DNA of 64,000 nt from Quercus robur (lineage: Eukaryota; Streptophyta; Magnoliopsida; Fagales; Fagaceae): positions 17,860,857 through 17,924,856 of the forward strand of contig NC_065545.1 of NCBI RefSeq assembly GCF_932294415.1. The letters are read 5' to 3'. Shown piece after piece: positions 1-10,782 of the stretch. How positions within the stretch are numbered: the first letter of the stretch is position 1; every line of letters begins with the position of its first letter. The notes beneath the pieces are model-generated. The model had not been told where the DNA came from. It saw nothing but the letters and a program-made list of their open reading frames with translations, and made no database searches. Position numbers and translations under genes: made by a program.

Positions 1-1617
1 GGAGAGATCACAGTAAGTCTTAGAGAGTCTCTCTCAGAAATGCTTACACATTTTCCAAAAGTGACTGGAAGGTTAATAAGGAATGAGAAAGGGAATTGGA
101 TGATCAAGTGTAATGATGCTGGAGTGAGAATGGTGGAAGCAAGGGCCAAGGGGAGTGTGGAGGATTGGCTAAAAAGTGTAGATAGAGAGAAGGAGCTTAA
201 GCTTGTGTATTGGGAAGCCATGATTCACAAGCCATATTTTTGGTCAACATTTTATGTCCAGGTACCTATTACTTCATATTTTTGTCAAATATTTTAGGAA
301 ATAATTTTATCACTTAACTATTATTCTAACACTCATTTCGATAATTTCAGGATAGTATTTCAATTTATTCTCACTTTATAATCAAATAGAGGACTACAAT
401 GAAAAAAAAAATTATGTACTGAAGAGAAGGATTTAGTCTTAAATTTTTTAGTTCAAATGGTTTAAATAAGGTATGCAAAAGTACAATTTTTTTCTTTTGT
501 CTATTATAAAACCCATGAATGGATTTAAATATTATTAATATGTGGATTTGAAATAATTAGGTGCATAGTATTATTTCAAATTTATAACACAATTATTTTT
601 GTTGGAACAAGATTTTCAGTTCAGATCTTTTATGTGATATCAAATTTCATATTTATAATTAACATTGCTTTTTGTTTCCAGATAACAGAGTTTGAAGAAG
701 GTGGAGTAGCAATAGGCCTCAGTTGCTTTCATCTCCTTGCAGACCCCATTTGTGCCACCATGTTCCTCAAGGCTTGGGCTGACAAAACCTTGGGTCAAAA
801 AATGGTTTCTCCTCCTTTCTTCCACCCATTGCCTCCAAGAAGACCCATTAACAAAACTTCCAACCACAAGCCCTACACTGACTTAATTAACCACTACAAG
901 TTTTCTATTGAGAATTCTACTCCATTTTTAGATGCAAATGACACTCACACAACCATAACTCTCTCATTTTCTGACCACATGGTGCAAGCTTGCATGGACA
1001 TGGTTCAACCCACTTCTGCACCCAACAAGCCTAACCCATCATCACCTTTTGAGGCCCTAGCTGGGCTTTTATGGATCTGTATTAGCAAGGTGAAAGGTTT
1101 GAATGGACTAGTGAACATGTCCTTGTGTTTGGATCAGAGAAAAATTTTGGGCTTAGATAAAGGGTTTTTTGGCAACTGCATGGTTTATAACAAAGTTCAT
1201 TCAAATGGCTTGGAAGAACATAATTTCTCACAAGCTACTAAGGTTATAGGAGAGGCCCTGGAGAAAATGGATAATGAAGGAATAATGGATTTGATTGAGT
1301 GGCTTGAACATAATGATAGTCAATCACATCCATTAATGAATAACTGTGATCTCATTTGTGCTAGCTTAGAGACTGTGGAACCATATTCTGTGGATTTTGT
1401 TGGGGGGTTTGAACCAATTCGAGTTTCTTATTATGTGGAGCCAGTGATTGGAATAGGACAGGTTTTGATTTTTCGAGCTCCATCATATGATGGTCCTTTG
1501 GGCAGGGTGGTTATGGTTACGCTTCCAAAGGATGAGATTGTTAAGCTGTGTGAAGATGAACTTATTTTGCATCTCTCTCCTAGAATTTTGATGGGTGTTG
1601 CTAGAAACTATGCTTGA
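1..1617 (+). CDS. BAHD acyltransferase, ECERIFERUM 2/26-like (5' partial)
   Basis: Exons 1-261 and 682-1617 join in phase across a GT-AG intron (262-681). The frame is already open at base 1, so the N-terminus lies outside the window; about 398 codons are present. The HXXXD motif is HLLAD at 730-744. The usual C-terminal DFGWG is replaced by DFVGG (1393-1407), followed by a typical PIRVSY stretch and the C-terminal VTLPKDE...LCEDE segment. BAHD enzymes transfer acyl groups from CoA thioesters. The CER2/CER26/Glossy2 branch, which this resembles, instead helps elongate very-long-chain fatty acids for cuticular wax at the endoplasmic reticulum. Placement in that branch is from remembered motif similarity, so a different BAHD subgroup is possible. 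The stop codon almost coincides with the left edge of the duplicated mTERF unit. Confidence 0.85.
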
Positions 1618-1689
1618 GAGTTGATACAAGAGGTTTCAAATCACCCCCATAATAAATGAAATTGGTGCTAATTTCTCTATAGTTTTATT

Positions 1690-1835
1690 TATTTTAATTT
1701 GAAAGTTGTGAGGTGGAGGATTTGAACCTTTGAGGGTTTGGAAGTCTCTATTGTTTTATTTTATTTTTGAGAAAGGTGTGGAAGTCTCTATTAAAAAGAC
1801 GAAGAGGTGTTAGTTGAACTAATTGGTCTATTGTT
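1690..1835 (-). mobile_element. tRNA-derived SINE-like sequence (also at about 13045-13200)
   Basis: On the - strand, a pol III B-box match GGTTCAAATCC (1718-1728) lies about 90 bases downstream of an A-box-like TTAGTTCAACTAACACC (about 1808-1824), and an A-rich tail follows towards 1690. The spacing fits a degenerate tRNA-derived SINE. The same sequence lies at about 13045-13200 because it was inside the duplicated unit. No target-site duplication was identified. Confidence 0.35.
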
Positions 1836-2230
1836 ATCTCTTAATGAATACAATTATAAAATAATGCAACAAAACATTTTATTATATATAAGCATTTTCT
1901 TTTAATTACAATGTAACAAAATAAGGCATAGTCTTTTTAATTTTTAATTTAAATTACAAGTTTTGCCTATGTAATGTATATATAATCTAGTTATTTTGAG
2001 TTTTTCAACCAAAAAAAAAAAAAAAACTCTAGTTGTTTTGTAAATAATGCATTTTTCCCTTTTAGGAGAAAAAAATCACAGGAAAATTTGCCGCCCCTAA
2101 GCTTTTTTCAAATCCATGTTTATGAAAGTTAGGTGAATATATCTTGTGGATTGAGTTATTTGGCTAAGTTCCTATTTTATATCTTTATTATGCGATTAAA
2201 TGATGGGATACATGAGCTTGTTCATATTAT

Positions 2231-2820
2231 GATTATTATTGATGATTCACGAAAATTAGTAAGTTGAATATTCCGTGTTTCAATGATGGTTGGATGACCT
2301 AAAGAGGAAGAAAGTGACTATCAAAGGTGACTGACGTGACCCGGGTAAGGACTTTCCAATGATTAAGTCAATTTTCTCTCTAGAACACAGGGGTAGTGAG
2401 TGGATGAATAATAGTGCGTACCTTGGTTTGATGAGGCTTGGTCCTTTTTATAAAGAGTTTGGAGTGAGTCTACCTGTTAGGCGCCACTAACATCGTGGGA
2501 GATACGTGGATTTAGTAGGGAGAGTGGAGCAAATTTCGGGGAATTCACCCACGTTCCAAGATAAGGGTTAGTGGTCTAACCATTTGAGATTGTGGAAACA
2601 CTCAGAAATTTATTAGTTGTTCATACCTTCTCGTGGTATGGATGACCTGGTTCTCCTTAGACGGTAAGATTCTCTTTGGATGATTGGTGATACGCTTGGA
2701 CATCCATATTTTATGTTTGTGGTGCATATTTCTCCTTTCTCCTTTCTAAAGGTTGTTTTGGATGTTACTGATCTTGGATGACCATTATGGACGAAGACTA
2801 CTTGTTGTTGATCACCATCG
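2231..2820. other. Segment present only in unit 1
   Basis: Unit 1 reads TTCATATTAT, then about 590 bp, then TTATATCCTACGAG. Unit 2 joins the two flanks directly at about 13591-13615. The extra DNA has no obvious coding frame, terminal repeats or target duplication, so a deletion in unit 2 through the short TTAT repeats is as likely as an insertion in unit 1. Confidence 0.6.
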
Positions 2821-4092
2821 ATTATATCCTACGAGATTAATTTAGGTTGGGTGGGATAAGTGCCTAATATCTTCCCACTTGGTGATTTATATATCGACCT
2901 TAGTCAATGAGATGTATATTGGGTCCTGTTGATATAATTTTCTTTTCTATTTTTTAAATATTTTTATTATTGATTCATATGTAATTAGAAAAAAATCCAT
3001 GTATTTATTTTTTAGATTGTATATAGAATCAAAACTCTATAATTTAATTCAATTCAAACAATTTGTGTAATTTTCATTATTTAGTAAACTTATGTTGTAA
3101 GGTTTATTTTTATTTTCTCATTGCTCATGTAATTAAATTAAGTGAAAACTTCATTTTAAACCCCTTAAATTAATCACTCTCAACATTAAGATGTCAATGG
3201 GGGGAGGGGTGAAGTTGGATCATGGGTGCCTTGTTGAAGTCCTGTCCTTTTTTGGGGTGGGTTAAAAATGTTTTACTAATTTAATGAGACGACTTCAATA
3301 TTGATAAGATAGGAAAAAATGGATTGTGATAATATTAATAAAGAAGGAAACACAAGTGTTTTAGATAATTATATATATATGTACATATAAAAATATACTA
3401 ATATGGACTTGAAATTAGATCGTGTAATTTTTAAAATAAATTCATAAGTTATCAAATTATTCTTTGTAATTTATTGACAAAATAATATATTTATAGTAAA
3501 ATTATATATAATTTTTTACGATACAAGATTGTAAGATAATTTTTTATAAGATCACCAACAAATATATATATATATATATATATTATCTAATTAACTACCT
3601 AGGTTGGGTGGGCTATGTGGATTGTGCATTGATGTTTTATGCCTTTAAAAAAGAAGAGTTTGATTAATTTTCTAAACATTTTTTTTTTGAACTTTTTTTT
3701 GCTGAAATTTAAACATTTTATTCAATGTATAAATTATTAGTTAAATTATATTCTAAAAGTTTAAATATATCATATCAAACTAATTCCAAAGATATTTGGT
3801 ATATATTTCCAAATAACAATTTTCAATTTTTATATAATATTACAACTTTCTCCGCGCCAACTTTTAATCGTACGAATTTCTACGCATATTTTCAAAGAAC
3901 AACCTTAAACCCTCGGACGAAAGTCTTAACTCTCAATTCTCTCACTTTCTCAATCAGTTCTCTGATTCAGTTTCCCGCAATCCGCATAGCTCAGTGTTAG
4001 AGGCCATTGACCCCTGAGCCTGAAGGATTAATCAGACCATCAATACCGCCCAGTTGAAGCTGATTCAGCCAAACTCGGTGAGTGAGTCAATT

Positions 4093-5314
4093 CTGTTTGC
4101 TTTTCTCTCTTCAAGACAGCTACTTTTTATCACACATAGGAATAGGAGGACCCAATTTCTATTGGGTCTTCTTCAGAAAACTGCTTTCTTTAGCATCAAA
4201 TCATTTTCTTCATTAGGTTTATCTAAACCAAAACAACAAAATGAAGCTCAAAGACATTCTTTTACAGTGTCTTATCTCATAAACTCATGTGGGTTGTCAC
4301 CAAAATCTGCTCTTTTAGCATCCCATAAGGTACACTTTGAAAACCCAGATAAACCAGACTTAGTGCTTAATCTTCTTAAAGAGAGTGGATTCAATGACAC
4401 CCAAATCACCAAACTCGTCACAAAAATCCCACTGTTGCTTTTATCTCATCCTGAGAATACCCTTTTGCCCAAATTCGAGTTTTTGCGCTCTATAGGGGTT
4501 TCAGAGTCTGACCTCCCTAGAATCCTTAGTTTGAATCCTGACATGCTGAGAAGGAGCTTAAAGAACAATCTTATTCCCTGCTATGATTTCCTCAAGAGTC
4601 TGCTTTTTGAGAATGAGAAAGTCATTACAGCTTTAGGGCGCTCTCAAAGGGCTTTGTTAAGTAATGGAACAAAGACTATGGTTCCAAATATTGCACTTTT
4701 GAGAGAAGTTGGAGCACCTCCATCCACCATCTCTTTCTTGGTGATTCGTTCTCCGTCTGTTGCATTCATTAAGCTTAGTAAGTTTGTGAAAGCTGTCCAG
4801 GAGGTTAAGGAAATGGGTTTTGATCCTTCAAAATTTGCATTTGTGCAAGCAATCTTAGTGGTTTTGTCAATAAAAAAGCCAACGTGGGAATATAAATTTG
4901 AGATTTTTAGGAGGTGGGGTTGGTCTAAGGAGGACACTCTCTTAGCGTTTAGAAGGTTTCCAAATTTTATGCTTTTATCGGATGAGAAGATCACAAAAGT
5001 AATGAACTTCGTTGTGAACAAATTGGGACAGCCATCAACGGATATTCTTTTGAATCCTGTGGTTTTGAATTTACTTGGAGAAGAGGATTATCCCTAGGTG
5101 TTCAGTTGTTCAAATTTTGTTAGCCAAGAATTTGATCAAGAGTGATTTAAGCTTAGCGACTTTCTTACTACCTAATGAGAAGCTCTTTTTGGAGAAGTTT
5201 GTTATAAAATTTCAGGACAATGTTCCTCAATTGTTGAGCATGTATCAAACTAAATTGGATCTTTTGGATGTCGAAATTCAATCTAAGAAGGTATGTGGAA
5301 CTGAACTGTTTTAA
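4093..5314 (+). pseudogene. mTERF-family gene, frameshifted and start-less (unit 1, first copy)
   Basis: Nearly identical to the intact copy at 34938-36152, but with two lesions. The initiating ATG has become CTG (4093-4095), and two bases are missing near 5073 (TTTACTTGG where the intact copy has TTTAAGCTTGG). The deletion shifts the frame, giving an early stop at 5095-5097; the downstream C-terminal part continues in another frame to 5314. The encoded family consists of helical repeats that bind nucleic acid in mitochondria or plastids. The repeats (LINSCGLSPKSALLAS, then FNDTQITKLV and similar) and the Arg/Ser-rich leader are still readable. An in-frame TTG at 4054 could in principle initiate upstream, but the 2-bp deletion would still remove the last third. 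Confidence 0.88.
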
Positions 5315-5536
5315 CTTTTTGACTCCAATATAATGTTATTCTTGCCTTTGACTCTCATGGTTGCAAGGTTTTGCATTTTAGATTTATTGGATATGGGATT
5401 TGCGTTATCTCATACCATTTTCACATGTGTATGTAATTTCCAATACAACAATCTCAAATGTAAAACTTTGACATAGATTTGATGATTTTTTTTATTAGAA
5501 ATTTAGAAGTCAATAAATCTTGTGTGTTACTATTTA

Positions 5537-6753
5537 GGCGAAATTACATTATTAATCCCTGAAATTTACCTATTAAGCGCTTTTAGTTCCTAAAGTTTCA
5601 ATTGAGTACTATTGGTCCTTAAAGTTTCTAAACTAAGCACAATTAGTCCCTCCACTAACTTTTGTTAGTTTTTTTGCTTATATAGCTAACAGAAATATGA
5701 GTTGGCATACTTTTAATGATGTGACAATATTTTTTAATTAAAAAATCTTAAACATCTCTCCTCTCCATTTACCCCTCTTTGTCTTTTCATTTCCTCTCAT
5801 TCTCTCTATCTCTTTGTAACTTCTAGTGAAATCCATGTCAGATCTTCAGAGACCGCAAGACTATTAAGGAGGTTCACAAACTAGATCTCCGTACATTGAA
5901 GCGCAGCCAATTCTAATAACCTACATAGTTCTACATACATGCAATACCTGGAACAGAGCTCTTGCCGTGAACATTTAAAAAATTAAGTTTCTGGAGCAAA
6001 CTTGTTCTCATGTGGCTGAATGGGCATTGAGTTATAGGGAAACTGGATTTGATCCAATTAATACGTTGTACATATTATTGGGGACCTTTGATATGGACGT
6101 TGGACAAGGTGAGGTCCCCATTATTCCCTTAATTGGTGTTCACCATTGCCTTTTGTTATCACAGGAAACTTTGTCTCCACCTCGTGCATCTATAGATCAA
6201 GTCCCCTATATGTCTTGTACTTCGTGGTTGATTCAATTTGCAAACAAAATGAAAGTTTCTTTGCTTTGTCTTTTTTGGGTCTTTGAGTTTGAAGGTTCAG
6301 GTCAAGTATTTCGTGGAGAGTGCCATAACCGGATAGTGTGAAGTTGAAGTATGGAAGTTGGCAACGGCGACTGGATCTAACCAGTGTGGGAGAATTACAG
6401 AATAACGTGAAATGTGTTTTGGTTCAATAGTAATTGCTGAGCTGGCTTTGTACTTGTTTATAAGGCAATTTTTGACATGTCTTATTTTTATTGTGCAATC
6501 TCATACATATTGCAGGAATTGCATGTTAAGCAATTGCATATAGTCTGCTCCCCTAAATAATGTTGCCACATCATTAAAAATATGCCAACTCATTTTTCTA
6601 TTAGACACATAAGCAAAAAAACTAATGGAAGTTAGTAGAGTGACCAATTGTGCTTAGTTTTGAAACTTTAGGGACTAATAGCGCTCAGTTGAAATTTCAG
6701 GGACTAAAAGATCTTAGTAGGTAAACTTCAAGAACTAATAGTGTAGTTGTGCC
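5537..6753. mobile_element. Mutator-type MITE with long inverted repeats
   Basis: Ends are imperfect inverted repeats of about 190 bp: left GGCGAAATTACATTATTAAT, right the complement of GGCACAACTACACTATTAGT. It is flanked by a 9-bp target duplication TACTATTTA/TACTATTAA (5528-5536, 6754-6762). Unit 2 has the uninterrupted site TACTATTTA at 36365-36373, so this is a true insertion made after the duplication. Nine-base duplications and long TIRs indicate a MULE. The central part (about 5820-6520) is not TIR and may be captured or filler DNA; I did not recognise a gene in it. Confidence 0.85.
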
Positions 6754-7385
6754 TACTATTAACTTCTTTTGTACAGGAAAAAAAAAAGAGAGAAAAATTG
6801 GGAGTCTTCTTGTTAGATGGGACATGAGTACTTAGATGGCTTTAATTTAGTTTGCAACTCTCTAAGTGCTAAATGTGGTCTGTGCTATTTGCTCAGGGCA
6901 ACACACACAGGGCAGTATTCACCTTGGAATGTCATCTAATTGCCCTACATTAGATCTGTTACAATATTTCAAATAAATGGAGTCTGTAGACAATCTTGAG
7001 TTCTCTAACAAGTCATTCTAAAGCAGATAGAGCTAAAGGTAAAAAACGTCATATGTAGTGCACAAGACTCCTGCTGTTGCTGGATTTAGGAGAGGAAATT
7101 GATAGCCAGATTATGGACTCCAACTCGTGACACATGGCTTAAGCAGTAAGCAGTTGTGAATTTGTGCATAGGTAGAGCTGAAAGTAGTTTTCTTGAATTG
7201 AGAACTCATGCATATGGTTTTTGAGTTTTCTTTTATCATTAAAAATGGAACTTTACCACACCCATTAGGGGGCAACCTAGTGGTTAGACTTTAGAGGCTT
7301 GGGACGAGGGGGCCTTATTCCATGACCTAAATGGTCTAGGTCTAAGACCGACTATGAGCTTTAGTTACTCCAAAACCATGACACC

Positions 7386-7386
<1 letters not shown>

Positions 7387-7418
<32 letters not shown>
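7387..7418 (+). repeat. Poly-C tract (32 C)
   Basis: An uninterrupted run of 32 cytosines in duplicated spacer. The corresponding run in unit 2 (36976-36986) has 11. The neighbouring bases (7260-7380) have a tRNA-like CCTAGTGGTTAGA and could be an old SINE, but this is not established. A long homopolymer can also be an assembly artefact. Confidence 0.8.
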
Positions 7419-9102
7419 TTCTCCCTAGGCACCATATTCAAATTCCAATTTCATGAATTTCAAGATGGTGAGGTAATGTTTTGGAATAGTTTTTGAAGAA
7501 AAGAAACTTTGTTTCTTCTTGTTAAGTACTTAAGTTACACAACAAAAAGGCCACAAAGACGTATAGATGGCCTCAAAGGTTCAAAGTGGACTGAGCAAAA
7601 GAAAAAAAGATTGCCTTGGGGGAATTGTATTCTATTGTGGCAAACTAAAAAGTCAAGTATATTGGTGTTACGTTCATGTCAATTTCATTTGTATTGCTTG
7701 GATTTTGCTCTGTGGTGACTGGTGAGTGAATCCTCCAGCATGCATGCTTTGGTGGTTACAATGTTACATAACACTGAATGACTTAGTAGTTGCTTGTGAG
7801 TTTGAGGAAAAGCATATTGAACTGGAACATATATGGTACATCGATTTGGAGTTGTATATGGTTGCTAGTTTCCAAGTTATAACTTTTAATTTTGCTTTCT
7901 TCTTGACAATAAACCAAGAACAATGGGGCTCACTCCAATCATAATTTCAATTCTTTTAGGGCAATTACCCAGCCACAATAAGGTTCACTGGATTTAGATT
8001 ACTTTATTTACCCAATCTATTCAAAGACCATATATAAGTCCCCCCCTAACAATGAAATCAATTTCATATTTTCTTTTGCATAATTTAAGTGGACTCTTAG
8101 AAAATAATGGTTAAGCGATTAGATTCATAATTTTTTATTGTCTTAAATCTTTTGAATTAGTAATAATTTTTCATAGTATTGGACCAAATGGTCTAAAGTT
8201 GGAACCCTAACTCCACTTTACCTCTCATTTGAAAGTGAGAAAATTTCACTGGTCACTTATTTGAGTCTCTGTCCAAAGATGAAGGAAGTGTTAAATAATA
8301 ATTATTAAGTTCATTCTTTTCTATTAGTTTAAACTTTTGGATCTAGTAGTGATTTATCTTATCTCGTATGTTCCTTGAGCCTTGGCTACAAAATTTCTGT
8401 GTTTGATGCATGGATTCGGAGAGTGCTTTCTATGAATACCAACAAAGATGTTAGATCTTGAACATGAACTCAATATAACCGAACTGGTAACAACAAAGTG
8501 TTTGTTTCACGGCAAAGCCCCATCCTGGGAGTTGATTGAACAACAATGCACCTAAGACTCAAGCTTTTACCTATGTTGACACACACAAGAATATGAGCAA
8601 TGAAAGAGAGGAAAAGGAGAGTAGTACTGCAATGGCACATCAATGGAGGATGATATGATAATCCAATTAAATGAGTTTATTTCATCTAAAGTAGCAGCCT
8701 ATAAAAAGAGGGCCTGTTATCGGACACTAAAGAAGGCATGAAACAGTCCTGCAATAAAGTACCATTGCAAACTGCCATTTTGCTCATCCATTCACATCGA
8801 ACTGTAACCAAGTGAACAAGTGGGGCATGCAGCAACAAATAGTTTGAGCAATAAATACTATATAGAAACTATAAAATGCAACTATCTTCTAAATCAAGCT
8901 TTGTAAACTTAAGACATCTTGTAGTACTACTTCGCTGCCAATGTGCCAAACCAAATCCCAAAACCCATGTCAATATTCTTGTTGGATGGCTCAAAGTAGA
9001 AGTGCACTAGTAGGTAATGTAATGTAGATAAATCATTCATTAAATCTAAAAATAGCGAAAAACATGAAAGAAACAAGTACTTTGATTTCAAAAATGAACA
9101 TC

Positions 9103-10314
9103 CTACAATGGTTTAATTTCAGAAATTCTCTCTGATCCAATTCCTAGATCCAGAAGATCTGACTTTCCTTGATAGACCTCCAACAGTTGAGGGATATTTT
9201 GCTGAAATTTCGTCACATAGTTCTCCAAGAAGTCTTTCTCCTTTGGTTTTAAGATAGTGAATAGTGCCGAATCTTTCCTGATCAACCCCTTGGATAACAA
9301 AATCTGAAAAACTGAGCACCGAGGTATAGTTCTCTTCTCCAAGCTGAAAAGTAAAACTATTGGATTTCTGGAAATATGTTCTGAAGGCCAACCCATTCTA
9401 TTCACAAGGAAGTCCATTGCTTTCGTGATCCTCTCTTCAGTTAAACACATACAACCCGGATGCTTTTTGAATGCAAAGAGAGTCCGATCCTTGGACCAAC
9501 CCCACCTCTGATACACCTCAAACCTGTGCTCCCAGTTCACTTTTCTTAATGAAGCAAGTACATGAATTGCATGGATAAAAGCCGATTTTTCGGGGTTGAA
9601 TCCTAAATTTGTTACCTCCTTGACAATCTCTTCAAACTTAGCATGCCTAAGGAATGCTGTAGAAGGAAAACAACTCAATAAGAGACAGATGGAAGACTGA
9701 GGCACTCCAATTTCTCTTAAAATTGCCAAGTTGGGAGCAAGATTCTTTTGTACATCCTGAGAAAGACCCCGGCGAGCTAGCTTGAAAGTTTTAACAACTT
9801 TTTCATCCCTAACAACTATACTCTTGAAGAAATCATACATGGGCATAAGATGATTCTTAATGCTTCTACCCAGTACAGATGGACAACCTGAGATTATGTT
9901 AGCACATTCCGCGTCCGAAAGCCCAATAGAACCCAAAAACTCAAATTTGGGCAGAAGGGTCTTCTCAGGATCTGACAAAAGCAAATATGGCTCAGCCTTG
10001 ACAACTTTAGAGATCTGGGCATTGGTGAATCCATGGTTCTTGAGAAGATTAAGAACCAAGTTTGGTCTCTCAGAAGTCTCAAAATTTACCCTCTGAGATG
10101 CATGTTTAGCCCTTTCTAAAGACAACCCACATGAGTTTACAAGGAATGACACAGTAAAATTGTTTTTTTTATCATCTATGAGACCTGATGAGAAATAATT
10201 GACAACAAATAAGGGAATTTGAGGAAAACCCAGATGGGAAATTGAGCTCGGCACAGCAATACACCTACTGGGTGGTACTAAAATTTGTAGTCTTCTACAG
10301 AGAATACCAAACAT
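9103..10314 (-). CDS. mTERF-family protein (403 aa, unit 1, minus copy)
   Basis: Single-exon gene, ATG at 10314, stop at 9103. The N-terminus (MFGILCRRLQILVPPSR...) has Arg but no acidic residues in the first 40 and fits an organelle presequence. From about residue 50 the mTERF helical repeats run to near the C-terminus (FTVSFLVNSCGLSLERAKHA, then NAQISKVVKAEPYLLL, then SLEKRTIPRCSVFQILLSKG). Plant mTERFs bind organelle nucleic acid and act in transcription termination, intron splicing or genome expression; which of these applies here cannot be read from sequence. It is divergently arranged with the + copy at 10783, about 470 bp away. Its duplicate at 38738-39941 is broken, so this is the surviving copy. 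Length is normal for intronless plant mTERFs. Confidence 0.92.
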   Translation of the reverse strand: MFGILCRRLQILVPPSRCIAVPSSISHLGFPQIPLFVVNYFSSGLIDDKKNNFTVSFLVNSCGLSLERAKHASQRVNFETSERPNLVLNLLKNHGFTNAQISKVVKAEPYLLLSDPEKTLLPKFEFLGSIGLSDAECANIISGCPSVLGRSIKNHLMPMYDFFKSIVVRDEKVVKTFKLARRGLSQDVQKNLAPNLAILREIGVPQSSICLLLSCFPSTAFLRHAKFEEIVKEVTNLGFNPEKSAFIHAIHVLASLRKVNWEHRFEVYQRWGWSKDRTLFAFKKHPGCMCLTEERITKAMDFLVNRMGWPSEHISRNPIVLLFSLEKRTIPRCSVFQILLSKGLIRKDSALFTILKPKEKDFLENYVTKFQQNIPQLLEVYQGKSDLLDLGIGSERISEIKPL

Positions 10315-10782
10315 AATTTTGACTCACCGGTGTTTGGCTATGTAAGCTTCAACTATAGGAAGAACCTCTTCCAGATATTGATGGAGAACAGCTTCAATTT
10401 GATAACAAAGGTTGTATCTTGCTTCGTTGGCCACCCCTTATGACAGTGACTAGAGAAGCCTCAGGCACACAAAAAGTTCAAAACCCTGAAACTGAGCTAA
10501 ACAAAGAACTGTAAAATAAACGGCACAAAACATTTATACTTTATTATATAGTTCATTTAAACGACACACCCTTTACACATAAACGACACATAACGTTTAT
10601 ATACCCTGTTCCCAAACCCTTCCTGCCCAAAATATTCTCTCTTTTTCTCAATCAGTTCTGGGATTTATATACCCATGAAGCATAATGCATAGCTCAGTGG
10701 CCATCAGTCCCGAAGGATTAATCAGACAATCAAACTCGCCCAGTTGAAGCTGATTCAGGCAAACTCGGTGAGTGAGTCAATT
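10315..10782. promoter_or_regulatory. Divergent intergenic region between two mTERF genes
   Basis: 468 bp separate the start codons of the - gene (10314) and the + gene (10783), so both promoters must lie here. It contains the repeated motif AAACGACACA (10559-10595) and TTTATATACC (about 10598-10607), a TATA-like element for the + gene. The equivalent in unit 2 is split by the 6.3 kb Pack-MULE, with the + side retained at 46411-46697. Promoter function is inferred from gene arrangement. Confidence 0.55.

Noticed and set aside
3983-4000. tRNA-like GCATAGCTCAGTG before several mTERF start codons
   Set aside because: It matches a pol III A box, but no B box, acceptor stem or cloverleaf follows. 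It recurs only as part of the duplicated mTERF leader.
6012-6341. 109-codon open frame inside the 5537-6753 MITE
   Set aside because: No recognisable domain, no splice context, and it is absent from the empty site in unit 2. Treated as MITE interior.
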